This document shows positions 9,427-18,986 of a DNA stretch of 64,000 nucleotides, in pieces (position 1 is the stretch's first letter; each line of letters begins with the position of its first letter). The stretch covers positions 124,001 to 188,000 of the forward strand of contig NZ_CP069792.1 in NCBI RefSeq assembly GCF_016894245.1, in the 5' to 3' direction. The notes under the pieces were generated by a model. That model ran no database searches. It was not told where the DNA came from and saw only the letters and a list, made by a program, of their open reading frames with translations. A program made the position numbers and the translations under genes. The DNA comes from Corynebacterium kroppenstedtii (lineage in GTDB: Bacteria > Actinomycetota > Actinomycetes > Mycobacteriales > Mycobacteriaceae).

Positions 9427-10710
9427 ATGCTCCCCGGCCTATCAAACGTATCCGACGCATCTCATGATGATTCTGCTTCCATGACACGCCTTGGTTACAG
9501 CTCGCTGGCCCCTGTCGATGTAGGTATGTCACTTCTTACCGACGGCCATCTCCCCGCGATGGCTATCGGAGCCTGGGGTGGGCTCGACGCCGTCATCGCA
9601 CCGGATGCTTTATGCACGTACTGCGACCCTGAGGACGCATTAAAGCCCCCACCTGCACTTTTCCGCTCTCCGGGCAACGCTTCTGCCAGCACCTCTGGCA
9701 ACGACGATGGGTCGACAACACCGGCTTATCCCCACAACGGCGTTCGGTTTGGTTTCATCTCGTATCCCGACCCCACAGTGTATGCAGCAGGCGTCACCAC
9801 CCACCACGTGATCTGGCGCCACAATGGGGAATGGTTCACCAACGGTGATCCCGAATGGGCCACAGATGTTCTCGTTACTGCGAATCAACGTCGCCACTTT
9901 CACTCGATTCCACAATGTTCTCCGGCAACGCACTGGAGCTCTGGCGACCGAGATGCTCACCGACATGGTGTTATGAACTGTCTGGATGCTATTCGCGCCG
10001 GGGAGGTCTACCAAGCGTGCATCTCCACTCAGTTTCGAACTCCAATGAAGTCGCGCGCCGACGCGGCCCGGTGGTGGCTCTCAACCGTCCACCGCACCCA
10101 CCCCACGTTCGCCATTTTTCTGGCGACTCATGACCGCGCCATCGCCTCCCTGAGCCCCGAACTGTTTCTCGAGCGCCGGGGATCCACGGTGTGGTCGTCG
10201 CCAATTAAAGGAACACTTCCCATTAATCGAGATCCCGAGGAACTAGCGCGGAGCAGGAAGGATGTTGCGGAGAACATCATGATCGTTGACCTCGTCCGCA
10301 ATGACCTCAGCCGCGTATGCAGGGACGTTACCGTGCCCTCATTATTAAAGGTCCTGCCGGCCCCGGGGGTGTGGCATCTCGTGTCAACGGTATCTGGGCA
10401 TATGGAAGATGTGTCGCCAGCGCAGGATTCCCGCATTATTGATGCGTGTTTCCCGCCAGCGTCGGTGACGGGCACACCGAAGTTACGGGCGCGGGACTAT
10501 CTGGCCGAGTGGGAGCCAGTACCGCGTGGTATTCATTGCGGAACTGTGGGGTTGAACTGGGGAAATCTGGTGGCGAATGTGGCCATTCGCACCGCGGAAT
10601 GGGTGAATGGCGAGCTGGTTTTAGGCACTGGCGGCGGGATCACCATTGACTCCACTCCCGACACCGAATGGGCCGAGATTATAGCTAAAACATCTACTTT
10701 GCGCTGGTAG
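9427..10710 (+). CDS. pabB: Aminodeoxychorismate synthase component I (PabB-like)
   Basis: A 427-residue chorismate-utilising enzyme that would convert chorismate to aminodeoxychorismate for p-aminobenzoate and folate synthesis. Family motifs are SPELFLERRG, PIKGTLP, IMIVDLVRNDLSRV and ASVTGTPKLRARDY. PIKGT fits PabB, in which this Lys is typical, better than anthranilate synthase. No fused glutamine amidotransferase domain is present, so ammonia transfer would need a separate PabA. The N-terminal third is weakly conserved. TACAGT at 9414-9419 is seven bases before the ATG. Confidence 0.85.
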   Translation: MLPGLSNVSDASHDDSASMTRLGYSSLAPVDVGMSLLTDGHLPAMAIGAWGGLDAVIAPDALCTYCDPEDALKPPPALFRSPGNASASTSGNDDGSTTPAYPHNGVRFGFISYPDPTVYAAGVTTHHVIWRHNGEWFTNGDPEWATDVLVTANQRRHFHSIPQCSPATHWSSGDRDAHRHGVMNCLDAIRAGEVYQACISTQFRTPMKSRADAARWWLSTVHRTHPTFAIFLATHDRAIASLSPELFLERRGSTVWSSPIKGTLPINRDPEELARSRKDVAENIMIVDLVRNDLSRVCRDVTVPSLLKVLPAPGVWHLVSTVSGHMEDVSPAQDSRIIDACFPPASVTGTPKLRARDYLAEWEPVPRGIHCGTVGLNWGNLVANVAIRTAEWVNGELVLGTGGGITIDSTPDTEWAEIIAKTSTLRW

Positions 10711-10830
10711 AAATACCCTCAGCGTCCCGCCACTCGCGCGGAGTAGGTGGTCGATCACACTACATGGGCGTGAAACGTCGGGCTGGTTATCGCATTTTTT
10801 GGCCCTGGCCCGTGGCGCTACCCTGAGACT

Positions 10831-11250
10831 GTGAATCTTACGAAGTTCTCTGATCTCGGTTTACGTGCCCTCATGCACATGGTGGGGTCAGGGAATGCAC
10901 GGACAACAGCCCGCGAGGTCGCCGAAGCGATCAACGCTCCCCGGACCCATGTTTCGAAAGTCATATCGCGGCTAACAGAATTCGGTATTATCGACGCCAC
11001 TCGTGGCCGCGGTGGAGGAATAACTCTGATCGATGGCGCTGAGGATTTTTCCGTCGGAGCCATCGTCCGTTTCCTCGAGGGGCCGAGCCCGGTGATTGAC
11101 TGCGAACACCCCCACCCCTGCCCCTTTAATGTCAATTGCCGGCTGCAGCATGAATTAGCCCAGGCACAAGAGGCGTTTTTCGCATCATTGGACGCAGTGA
11201 CAATAAAAGACATCACGCCCGTGAGGCCTCAGGCTTTTCACCAGGCGTGA
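10831..11250 (+). CDS. Rrf2 family iron-sulfur regulator, NsrR-like
   Basis: A 139-residue winged-helix repressor of the Rrf2 family. The N-terminal DNA-binding region contains TKFSDLGLRALMHM and the recognition helix TRTHVSKVISRL-type segment. Three cysteines in CEHPHPCPFNVNC (about residues 90-102) match the cluster ligands of NsrR, the nitric oxide sensor. No flavohaemoglobin or other NO-detoxifying gene is adjacent, so the targets lie elsewhere. The GTG start has TACCCT six bases upstream. The last codons and stop lie inside a strong hairpin terminator. It could also be an Rrf2 member with another signal. Confidence 0.85.
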   Translation: MNLTKFSDLGLRALMHMVGSGNARTTAREVAEAINAPRTHVSKVISRLTEFGIIDATRGRGGGITLIDGAEDFSVGAIVRFLEGPSPVIDCEHPHPCPFNVNCRLQHELAQAQEAFFASLDAVTIKDITPVRPQAFHQA

Positions 11251-11258
11251 TGTCTTTT
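11205..11258. terminator. Long perfect hairpin shared by nsrR-like gene and betP
   Basis: AAAAGACATCACGCC (11205-11219) pairs perfectly with GGCGTGATGTCTTTT (11244-11258), 15 bp, with inner GTGA/TCAC complementarity in the loop. It has a T-run on both strands and lies between convergent genes, so it is probably a bidirectional rho-independent terminator. The 5' arm and loop overlap the last coding codons of the regulator. Confidence 0.92.
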
Positions 11259-11309
11259 CATGTTCCTTAATTAACGACGGCTAACCGAACAGCCATTAGT
11301 CCACGACGG

Positions 11310-13079
11310 CTAGTCGGCGGTTGTCATCGCCGTCGACGGCCCGTCTGACGAATCATTGGCAGTATTCCCCGACCGCCGGTCTTTTCCGAGTATCTTGTCA
11401 GCGCGACGACGTTGTCGTGCCGCATGAGCTGCTTCTACTCGTCGCTCGCGCGCAAGCTTCAACGCGAAGCGTCGGTGCTCACGGTGATCCAAGTACACAG
11501 GGTCTTCCCTAAACCCTTTTACCAGCGCGAACATCAGCGCGATAATGATCAGGAGGAATGGCGACGCTGCAATAATCGTGACCGACTGCAGGTTATTCAA
11601 CGCGTCGGATCCGCCGGAGACCAGCAGCACAATGCCGATTGCGGCTGTGAGCACACCCCACAAACACGTGACGCGGACGTCGGCAACGATGCGGCCATTT
11701 TGGGACATCGAGCCCATGACCGTCGAGGCCGAGTCTGCGGATGTGATGAAGAAGGTAGCCAGCAGAACCATGGCCAGGATGGAGAAGATTTGTCCCCCAG
11801 GCATGGTCTTGAGCAGGGAGAACAGTTGGTGGGTGGAGTCGCCATCGCCCCAAATGGAGCGGCTAGTTTCTTCCAGGTGCACACCCGTCCCACCGAAGAT
11901 GGAGAACCACACCACCGTAATTGCCGATGGAACCAACAACACCACGCACACGAACTCTCGGATGGTGCGTCCGCGGGAAATCCGAGCAATGAACATTCCT
12001 ACGAAGGGCGACCAGGAGACCCACCAGGCCCAGTAGAAGATCGTCCAGGTACCCAGCCATTTACCTGCCGTACCGTTGTCAGTGTCTGCAGTACGGGCAG
12101 CCATCTCGAAGAACTGCTGGACGTAGCTTCCGAATGCCGTCGGGATCATGTTCAGAATGACGACGGTGGGGCCCGCAATCAGCACAAAAATGCCCAGAAC
12201 AGCGGCCATCACCATGTTCGCGTTCGAAATGTACTGAATCCCCTTGCCGACGCCCGACGCTGCGGACGCCAAGAAGAACAGGGACAGGATGACCACGACA
12301 CCGACCAAAACTGGCGTCCCCGGGTTGTGGATGATGCCGGTTTCGTCCATACCCGAGCCGATCTGCAGTGCGCCCAGACCCAACGATGCGGCGGTGCCGA
12401 ACACGGTGGCAAAAATGGCCAGGACGTCGATGGTTTTCCCCATCCAGCCTTCGGCCCTGTTCGCACCAATAAGCGGGATGAACGCAGAAGACAATAGCTG
12501 TTTTCGGCCCATGCGGAAGGTTCCGTAGGCGATAGCTAGTCCCACGATGGCGTAAATCGCCCAGGGGTGTAGCGTCCAGTGGAACAGCGTCGATGCAAAT
12601 GCCGAGTTCAGATCTTCAGGCTCGGACCCTGGCACGCCTTCACGAAAGAATGTGAGCGGCTCTGTCGTTCCGTAGAACATTAGGCCGATTCCCATGCCTG
12701 CGGCGAACATCATCGCAATCCAGGATGGCGTCGAGAATTCGGGTTCTTCATCATCGCGGCCCAACCGAATTGATCCGAACCGCGAGAATGCGATGGACAA
12801 AATGTAGAACACGAAGACCGTTCCGAACAGGACGAACATCCACCCAAGGTTGTCGACGATCCAGCTCAGAGCGTCGGAGGCGAACTCCGCAAACCCGTTG
12901 GGTGCGATGAGTCCCCATAAGATGACGACAAGCACGAGTGCTGCTGCGGGTCCTACGACTCTCCAGTCCGTGGGAGCGTCGTCGGTAGCGTCGGACATGC
13001 CGAGCTGCCCCTCCCCCGTCAGCACTTCGGGATCATAGTCACCAAGGATGACTTCAGGATCGATATTCTTATGGTCCAT
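11310..13079 (-). CDS. betP: BCCT family betaine/choline/carnitine transporter, BetP-like
   Basis: A 589-residue secondary transporter of about 12 membrane segments that would import glycine betaine or related osmolytes with sodium. Signatures are the glycine stretch [32 protein letters not shown], and the BCCT motif [21 protein letters not shown]. The N-terminal tail is acidic (about 45 residues) and the C-terminal tail is long and basic ([18 protein letters not shown]), as in BetP, where these tails sense osmotic stress. Substrate choice between betaine, ectoine and carnitine cannot be read from this. Known synteny places betP beside rsmI and pmt in C. glutamicum. Confidence 0.92.
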   Translation of the reverse strand: MDHKNIDPEVILGDYDPEVLTGEGQLGMSDATDDAPTDWRVVGPAAALVLVVILWGLIAPNGFAEFASDALSWIVDNLGWMFVLFGTVFVFYILSIAFSRFGSIRLGRDDEEPEFSTPSWIAMMFAAGMGIGLMFYGTTEPLTFFREGVPGSEPEDLNSAFASTLFHWTLHPWAIYAIVGLAIAYGTFRMGRKQLLSSAFIPLIGANRAEGWMGKTIDVLAIFATVFGTAASLGLGALQIGSGMDETGIIHNPGTPVLVGVVVILSLFFLASAASGVGKGIQYISNANMVMAAVLGIFVLIAGPTVVILNMIPTAFGSYVQQFFEMAARTADTDNGTAGKWLGTWTIFYWAWWVSWSPFVGMFIARISRGRTIREFVCVVLLVPSAITVVWFSIFGGTGVHLEETSRSIWGDGDSTHQLFSLLKTMPGGQIFSILAMVLLATFFITSADSASTVMGSMSQNGRIVADVRVTCLWGVLTAAIGIVLLVSGGSDALNNLQSVTIIAASPFLLIIIALMFALVKGFREDPVYLDHREHRRFALKLARERRVEAAHAARQRRRADKILGKDRRSGNTANDSSDGPSTAMTTAD

Positions 13080-13149
13080 TCATCCACTATGTAACAGGAC
13101 TCTTTTTTATTCAATTGCTACGAGGTTTTCAGCAACTAATAAGGTTCGT

Positions 13150-14019
13150 TTATTCACTCGCCTTTCTAGCGTCGACGACGGCCTCATAGAGATCCCGCTT
13201 CCGCATCCCCCACTGGTCAGCGACAACTTTGCATGCGTCCTTCAAGCGAAGACCATCCGCCCGGACACGCGCTTCAACATCATCGACGAGGTCGTCCACT
13301 GGCGGATGCGCGTTCACGTCACGAGCACCTTCCAGAACGACGGTAATTTCACCGCGGATCCCCTCCGCAGCCCAGGAGGCGAGATCCTCTAACGTGCCGC
13401 GACGAACCTCCTCATAAAGCTTGGTGAGTTCACGGCACACAGCAGCACGGCGATGAGCACCGAGGATGTCCACCGCCGCGTTCAAGGTCTCTTCAATTCG
13501 GTGAGGTGATTCGAAGAACACGCACGCGCGTCGTTCTGTGACTAACGACGATAACCACTCACGACGGGCCCCGGTCTTCCGCGGCACAAAACCGTCAAAA
13601 CAGAAAGTGCCAACGTGCAGGCCCGACATCGCCAGCGCGGTGGTCACGGCTGATGGGCCCGGGATACAGCCCACATGGATTCCTTCGTCGTGAGCTCGTT
13701 CCACAACGGGAAACCCTGGGTCGGAGATAACGGGCATACCGGCGTCGGAAATGATGAGGACAGTTCTACCACGCTGGACTTCTGAGATGAGGGCATCGAC
13801 GCGGCTGGATTCATTGTGATCAAAATTCGACACCAGGTGCCCAGCAATGTCGATACCCAACGCATTGACAAGATTTCGTGCTCGACGGGTGTCTTCTGCT
13901 GCGACAACGTCTGCGGTGGCGAGGGCATGACGCAGCCGTGGCGACGCGTCATCGATATTGCCCAATGGCGTTCCCGCGACGACGATACCGCCACGATAGG
14001 ACGAATTATCCTGACTCAT
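13150..14019 (-). CDS. rsmI: 16S rRNA cytidine-1402 2'-O-methyltransferase
   Basis: A 289-residue tetrapyrrole-methylase-fold enzyme that 2'-O-methylates C1402 of 16S rRNA. It shows VVAGTPLGNIDDASPR at the N terminus, AAEDTRRARNL, LISDAGMPVISDPGFPVV and the C-terminal HRIEETL and GEITVVLEG blocks. ATG 14019 gives the usual family N terminus; upstream in-frame starts would overlap the divergent pmt promoter. It is divergent from pmt, with 37 bases between starts, an arrangement known in corynebacteria and mycobacteria. Confidence 0.93.
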   Translation of the reverse strand: MSQDNSSYRGGIVVAGTPLGNIDDASPRLRHALATADVVAAEDTRRARNLVNALGIDIAGHLVSNFDHNESSRVDALISEVQRGRTVLIISDAGMPVISDPGFPVVERAHDEGIHVGCIPGPSAVTTALAMSGLHVGTFCFDGFVPRKTGARREWLSSLVTERRACVFFESPHRIEETLNAAVDILGAHRRAAVCRELTKLYEEVRRGTLEDLASWAAEGIRGEITVVLEGARDVNAHPPVDDLVDDVEARVRADGLRLKDACKVVADQWGMRKRDLYEAVVDARKASE

Positions 14020-14056
14020 ATGTCTAGCTTCCCATACGGCTGGCATACTAATTGCC

Positions 14057-15760
14057 GTGACTGCCCGGAATTCTTCGCCGACACCTCTCATTTCGCCCTA
14101 CCGGTGGGCCCAAATCGTGATAGGCATTATGGCCTTTTTGACGCGATTCATCGGTTTGGGTTCGCCGACGGATAAAGGTGCCCCGGTCTTCGACGAAAAG
14201 CATTACGCACCGCAAGCGTGGCAAATGGTGAGATCGTGGAGTAACCCCTTCGTTGGTGGAATTGAAGAAAATCCCGCGTACGGCTTGGTGGTGCACCCGC
14301 CCGTGGGCAAACAGATCGAAATGATGTCCGAGTGGCTCTTTGGCTACAACGCGTTTGGGTGGCGGGCGGCCTCCGCGACCTGTGGCGTCATCATCATCCT
14401 ACTGATTATGGGCACCGTGAAACGCTTGGCGGACTCCACCATGATCGCCTGCATGGCGGGCATTATCGCCGTCTGCGATGGCGTTCTACTAGTCACACAA
14501 CGTACGGCAATGCTGGACGTTTTCCAATGCTTATTTGTGGTGGCGGCGGCATATCTGTTGGTACGCGATGCACAACAGATGCAGGACCGGATGAAAAAAG
14601 TCCGTCATGAAGACCGAATGTCGGATTCGCCCTGGGGGCCACGCATGGGATATCGGTGGTGGAGATTCGCCGCCGGAATCAGCATTGGTTTGGCTACCGG
14701 AGTGAAATGGTCAGGTCTCTTCTACATTTTCTTCTTCGGATTGCTGTCGGTCATGGCCGATGTGGCTCGCCGGCGTCGCTTCGGCGTGCAACGCCCCGTG
14801 GTGGGAACGCTGCGTAGAGACACATTCCCCGCGATCGCATCGCTGGCTATTCTGCCCCTAGCGGTCTACATGTTCACGTGGCGCGCCTGGTTTGCTGACG
14901 AAAACAGTGTGTACAGGCATGCTAAAGAATCGGGGCTCATTGAGGATGGAAGCATTCTGAAACACGTTCCCTCTCCTTTGAGTAACTGGCTGTACTACCA
15001 GCAGCAAGTGCTTCAGTTCCATGCGACCTTAACGAATTCCAATGGGCATTATCATCCGTGGGAATCCAAACCGTGGTCCTGGTTGGCCTCTACACGGCCC
15101 ATGGTTTACTACGACTCCGTTCACGACGACGGTACCCACTACGCGCAGATGCTCTTCGGCACACCCATTATTTGGTGGATATCTGTTCCTGTCATCGCGT
15201 GGGCCACGTGGTGTTGGATTGTCGGTAAAGATCGGCGCTGGGCTGTGCCGGTTGTCGGGTATGCCGCCGGATTCCTGCCGTGGCTCACGGATGTAGACCG
15301 CCAGATGTACTTCTTCTACGCAACGAACATGATCCCATTCCTGATCATGGCCATTGCGCTGTGCCTGGGGCAGCTATATTCGTGGTCCATCGCGGATTCT
15401 CGTTTAAAGAACCGCTCATTGGGCAAGCATCTAGGGAGCTACCTTTTAGGGCGTCGACGGGGGCTTTCTCGCCGACGTCGGGCTGGTGCTCGTCGGCCTG
15501 ATGTCGCAGGAAAACCAGGTTCGTCGCGCATTCGACCGAGCGCGGCACGGGCGTCGGGAAGTGTAGCGATGCTCACCGCTCCATCTTCGCGCTGGGCGCG
15601 TGTGAAATCGTTGTGGATCAATGACACCGGGTCCATCCTGGTGTGTCTCTATCTGGGTGCGGTGGTCGCGATGTTTATTTACTTCCTCCCACTCATGGTT
15701 GCTATGCCTTTGTCCGGCTCTGAATGGGATGCCCATATGTGGCTTCCGAGCTGGAAATAA
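14057..15760 (+). CDS. pmt: Protein O-mannosyltransferase (GT39)
   Basis: A 567-residue integral membrane glycosyltransferase that moves mannose from polyprenyl-phosphate-mannose to Ser/Thr of secreted proteins. It has about 10-11 membrane segments. The acidic DE pair after the first segment is present in GAPVFDEKHYAPQAW, followed by HPPVGKQ, both typical of the PMT family. A basic loop rich in Arg (about residues 460-500) precedes the last segment. The GTG at 14057 has CATACT seven bases upstream. It probably acts in glycosylation of lipoproteins and secreted enzymes, as for mycobacterial Rv1002c. Confidence 0.92.
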   Translation: MTARNSSPTPLISPYRWAQIVIGIMAFLTRFIGLGSPTDKGAPVFDEKHYAPQAWQMVRSWSNPFVGGIEENPAYGLVVHPPVGKQIEMMSEWLFGYNAFGWRAASATCGVIIILLIMGTVKRLADSTMIACMAGIIAVCDGVLLVTQRTAMLDVFQCLFVVAAAYLLVRDAQQMQDRMKKVRHEDRMSDSPWGPRMGYRWWRFAAGISIGLATGVKWSGLFYIFFFGLLSVMADVARRRRFGVQRPVVGTLRRDTFPAIASLAILPLAVYMFTWRAWFADENSVYRHAKESGLIEDGSILKHVPSPLSNWLYYQQQVLQFHATLTNSNGHYHPWESKPWSWLASTRPMVYYDSVHDDGTHYAQMLFGTPIIWWISVPVIAWATWCWIVGKDRRWAVPVVGYAAGFLPWLTDVDRQMYFFYATNMIPFLIMAIALCLGQLYSWSIADSRLKNRSLGKHLGSYLLGRRRGLSRRRRAGARRPDVAGKPGSSRIRPSAARASGSVAMLTAPSSRWARVKSLWINDTGSILVCLYLGAVVAMFIYFLPLMVAMPLSGSEWDAHMWLPSWK

Positions 15761-15803
15761 ACCTCGCTCCTCGGACGTAGACGGGAAGACATCGTTACGT
15801 GAC

Positions 15804-16613
15804 CTACTGATCCCCCATGTGACGGTGAACATCGTCATTGGCTTCGTCAATAAGGCGGGCTGTTTCCCTGGCATCTGAAAAAGTAGACTTCACGGGCCGG
15901 GCGCTAAACGATTTTAGGGAGCCAGTCACGTCGCCAGCGCTGACCCCGAAGTGGCTGAACCAGCACCACACCATGACAAGGACGGTCACAATGAAGAGAA
16001 CGAGGCCCATGAGCTGCTGCGGTGTGGCAAGCCCGAGAACGATGTCTCTGGAGGCGAAACCCGCTGTAAAAGCCCATAGGGCACCGAAGAGGGGAATCAT
16101 TCCAGCGGTCATGCGTGGACGCCATGAACACCAAAAGAGCGAAAAACCCAAGGATAAACGCATCGCGGCCGCGTCGATAAATAACCGTGCAAGGTCTGGG
16201 TCATGAGAATCTCCCACTGCTCCATCCGAGTCGCTGCCCGACGGAACTGGGGTGCCGGTGAGCGTGGTCGAATGGCTCAGCAAATATATGGCCCAACCCA
16301 CATAAATGAGTCCGAGAACAATGAGGACTATCCGCGATAGTGATAGTGAAATGATTCGCCATGAACGGTGGCGCGGTAGTTGATCTTCCGGTACGGATTG
16401 GACGAGGGACTCGGAAAAATCGGGGATAGATTCGGAGTCATCAGCGGGAGCGATCCGCAAGGTGCGCCCTAGCATCAATGCTTGTGTGTACCAGTTTTGG
16501 CAGTCTTCGCATTCAGCCAAGTGGGCGTCAATCACGTCGTCGTCCCAGGTTGCACGGGACCGTTCACCATCTATGCGCGCTGACAGTGCTTGACGCACCT
16601 CATTGCACTCCAT
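15804..16613 (-). CDS. Zinc-finger (zf-HC2-like) multi-pass membrane protein
   Basis: A 269-residue protein I can place only by domains. The N terminus has the anti-sigma-type zinc motif with His31, Cys35 and Cys38 in AHLAECEDCQNW plus Cys3. A membrane segment follows near residues 86-110, and three more hydrophobic segments lie between about 145 and 225. The C-terminal 40 residues are polar. No sigma factor gene is adjacent, so partnership with an ECF sigma factor is only inference. It converges on pmt and lies upstream of two DoxX genes on the same strand. Confidence 0.7.
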   Translation of the reverse strand: MECNEVRQALSARIDGERSRATWDDDVIDAHLAECEDCQNWYTQALMLGRTLRIAPADDSESIPDFSESLVQSVPEDQLPRHRSWRIISLSLSRIVLIVLGLIYVGWAIYLLSHSTTLTGTPVPSGSDSDGAVGDSHDPDLARLFIDAAAMRLSLGFSLFWCSWRPRMTAGMIPLFGALWAFTAGFASRDIVLGLATPQQLMGLVLFIVTVLVMVWCWFSHFGVSAGDVTGSLKSFSARPVKSTFSDARETARLIDEANDDVHRHMGDQ

Positions 16614-16700
16614 AATTCCCCTTCGTCATGCGGATCACAGTCCGTCACCTCAGGACCACCACCCCAGAACAGCCGTTCCACGGCAGCCGACCCAGGATCG

Positions 16701-17111
16701 TCAGGATCGTCGTTGGAAGAAGTAATCGAGGCTAGCCCGGCCGGCACCAAAGATGGCGATCACTATGAGAGTAACCACGAGGAGTGCGACGAATTCCACT
16801 CCACCATTTGCGACAAAGAAGCCTCGATGAAGATGGACAAACCAGAGTGCACCGACCATGTCCATGATGAGGACAACAGAGGCAGCAGGTGCCAGGATCC
16901 CCACAAAGATCATGGCGCCGCCGATCATTTCGACGAATGAGACCAGAGCAGCGATCAGCTCTGGCTGAGGGATCCCCAGCTGATCAAATTGTCCCCCGGT
17001 TGCGGATAAGCCCGTCATCATCGCTTTATCCCAGCCGTGAGCAATGAAGATCAAACCGACGACAATGCGCAGCAAGAGAAGTGCCGCGTCACGAACCTCC
17101 GGTTTATTCAT
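16701..17111 (-). CDS. DoxX family membrane protein, copy 1
   Basis: A 136-residue protein with four membrane segments, matching DoxX: LLLLRIVVGLIFIAHGWDK at the N terminus, a central IGGAMIFVGI segment and a final hydrophobic segment. DoxX proteins in mycobacteria join a membrane oxidoreductase complex with SodA and SseA; neither partner is visible here. ATG 17111 is chosen because TACGGT lies seven bases upstream. A second DoxX gene lies 92 bases upstream on the same strand. Confidence 0.82.
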   Translation of the reverse strand: MNKPEVRDAALLLLRIVVGLIFIAHGWDKAMMTGLSATGGQFDQLGIPQPELIAALVSFVEMIGGAMIFVGILAPAASVVLIMDMVGALWFVHLHRGFFVANGGVEFVALLVVTLIVIAIFGAGRASLDYFFQRRS

Positions 17112-17203
17112 AAACACGACCGTACCCGAGCTGAACCCGTAGCCGGAAAAAAGGGGTTTCCGCACATCGCGGAGATGAACATCGGGGTGATGATGACCCC
17201 GTT

Positions 17204-17695
17204 TTATGTGAGGGTAGGTTCTACGCCCTCACGGAGCTGGCTGATCTCAGTGCGTGCGGGTGCCTCGGAGGAGTTCTTCTTCCTGCCAAACAGGAACTTA
17301 TCGACGCTGACCGCGCCGGCCCCGGCCAAGAGGAGCAGAAGTGCACATGCGCCCAGGATGAGGACGTATTCGAAGCCGCCATCGCTGCTCCACAGTCCGG
17401 CGTCCTTGTGCGCGAACCAGAACGCTCCTGCCATATCGATCAATAGGACAAAGCTGCTGAGACGAGTGAGAAGCCCCAGGATTAAAAGAACGCCAGTGAC
17501 CAGTTCACCCCAGCTTGCCAGGGTTGCTGCGACATCCGTGGCCGGGATGTTCATGGCGTCGAAGGAGTCGCGGGTGCTTCCCCATCCCTTAGTGACGGCG
17601 TTTTGCCAGCCATGCATGACAAAAATAAAACCAAGGACCAGGCGGAAGATAAAGAGGCCTGCGTCACGGAAGAAAGGATCCAATTTCGTTGACAT
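17204..17695 (-). CDS. DoxX family membrane protein, copy 2
   Basis: A 163-residue DoxX paralogue with four membrane segments. The signature FIFRLVLGFIFVMHGWQ parallels the first copy. The C-terminal tail is longer and polar (GRKKNSSEAPARTE). ATG 17695 has TAATGT seven bases upstream. The gene is divergent from the lipoate ligase gene, sharing a 114-base promoter region. Pairing with copy 1 suggests a heteromeric or redundant membrane component; this is inference. Confidence 0.82.
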   Translation of the reverse strand: MSTKLDPFFRDAGLFIFRLVLGFIFVMHGWQNAVTKGWGSTRDSFDAMNIPATDVAATLASWGELVTGVLLILGLLTRLSSFVLLIDMAGAFWFAHKDAGLWSSDGGFEYVLILGACALLLLLAGAGAVSVDKFLFGRKKNSSEAPARTEISQLREGVEPTLT

Positions 17696-17809
17696 ATCAA
17701 CTACATTAGCAAAAATAGTCAAACCCGCATAGAAAGAGAAACATTATTATGGGTAGCCAAACCCTTGCCCCCCTAAAGAACTTACGTGAGACCACCTATA
17801 ATCGGGCGC

Positions 17810-18916
17810 ATGTCAACAGATACTCAGCACTCGTCGGATACTCAGCCCTCGCCGTTACGCCCTATTCACTTTGAGCTCAAAGTGCCTGGCGGGAAACTCA
17901 TTGTTATTGACACCACCGTCGAGAATGACACCATCACATCTTTACGCCTCTCCGGGGACTTCTTCCTCGAGCCCGATGAAGCCTACGACGAAATTGCCCC
18001 GGCATTGGTAGGAACAAAAACGTCCGCGTCCACTGAAGCATTTGAATCGCGATTAAATTCCGCATTAGCTCATTTCGACAATCTCGACCTCGAGGGATTA
18101 ACCATTCATGACATTGCCGTCACCGTGAAACGAGCGGTCTCCGGCGGCAAAGACTTCACCGATTACGAATGGGACATTCTTCGCCCCGGCGTCCTCCCCA
18201 CCCCAGTCAACGTCGCTCTTGACGAGCTGCTCTTAAACCAGGTCGCCGATGGGCGTCGCGGCCCCACCCTTCGTTTTTGGGAATGGGACGATAAGGCCGT
18301 CGTTTTTGGTTCTTACCAATCGTATTCAAATGAATTAAACCAAGAGGGAATCGACAAATACGGAATTACTCCGGTGCGTCGAATCTCTGGTGGCGGCGCC
18401 ATGTTTATGGAGGGCGGAAACTGCATTACCTATTCGCTCTACGCGCCCATCGAACTGGTCCAGGGTTATTCGTACGTCGCATCCTACGAATACCTCGACC
18501 AATGGGTACTAGCAGCGTTAGCCAAGCATGGCGTCAACGCCTGGTATGTACCCATTAACGACATTACCTCCGACGGCGGAAAAATCGGGGGAGCTGCGCA
18601 AAAACGCCGTCGCGGAGCGATCCTGCATCACACCACGATGAGCTACAACATTGACGCCGACAAAATGATGGATGTCCTTCGTATCGGGAAGGTCAAGGTG
18701 TCATCGAAAGGATTAGCGTCGGCTAATAAGCGCGTTGATCCTTTGCGGCGGCAAACTGGTGTTCCCCGTGAGACGATCATCGACACCATGGCTCAAGAGT
18801 TCATGACGCGGTACGGAGCGACACCCGCGTCGCTGACAGACGCGGATATCAAGGAAGCGGAGGAACTGGTCAGCACCAAATTCGGTAATGACGCATGGAC
18901 GAAGAGGATTCCGTGA
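17810..18916 (+). CDS. lplA: Lipoate-protein ligase, accessory domain first
   Basis: A 368-residue ligase that attaches lipoate to lipoyl domains of 2-oxoacid dehydrogenases and GcvH. Catalytic motifs lie in the second half: RRISGGGAMFMEGGN, and the adenylate-binding Lys region GGKIGGAAQKRRR. The first ~100 residues (IHFELKVPGGKLIVI, LSGDFFLEPDE) resemble the accessory domain that is C-terminal in E. coli LplA, so domain order appears permuted; similar forms exist in some actinobacteria. TATAAT at 17797-17802 is seven bases before the ATG, a clear leaderless promoter. It would serve lipoate scavenging. Confidence 0.88.
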   Translation: MSTDTQHSSDTQPSPLRPIHFELKVPGGKLIVIDTTVENDTITSLRLSGDFFLEPDEAYDEIAPALVGTKTSASTEAFESRLNSALAHFDNLDLEGLTIHDIAVTVKRAVSGGKDFTDYEWDILRPGVLPTPVNVALDELLLNQVADGRRGPTLRFWEWDDKAVVFGSYQSYSNELNQEGIDKYGITPVRRISGGGAMFMEGGNCITYSLYAPIELVQGYSYVASYEYLDQWVLAALAKHGVNAWYVPINDITSDGGKIGGAAQKRRRGAILHHTTMSYNIDADKMMDVLRIGKVKVSSKGLASANKRVDPLRRQTGVPRETIIDTMAQEFMTRYGATPASLTDADIKEAEELVSTKFGNDAWTKRIP

Positions 18917-18927
18917 CGACTAGGCGC

Positions 18928-18979
18928 GATACCTGGACCGTGATACCTAGGCCGTGATACCTGGGCCCTAAAGCCCGGG
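18928..18979 (+). repeat. Three 14-bp tandem repeats and a hairpin after lplA
   Basis: Units GATACCTGGACCGT, GATACCTAGGCCGT and GATACCTGGGCCCT fill 18928-18969. The last unit forms the left arm of a hairpin, 18960-18966 with 18973-18979 (7 bp, one G-T pair). The genes on either side converge here, so the hairpin may end transcription, though no T-run follows. Confidence 0.75.
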
Positions 18980-18986
18980 CCGTCGG

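Noticed and set aside
11412..12497. A 361-residue open frame on the plus strand
   Set aside because: It lies fully antisense to the betP-like gene, has no recognisable domain and is His/Arg/Gln-rich, as expected for a shadow frame.
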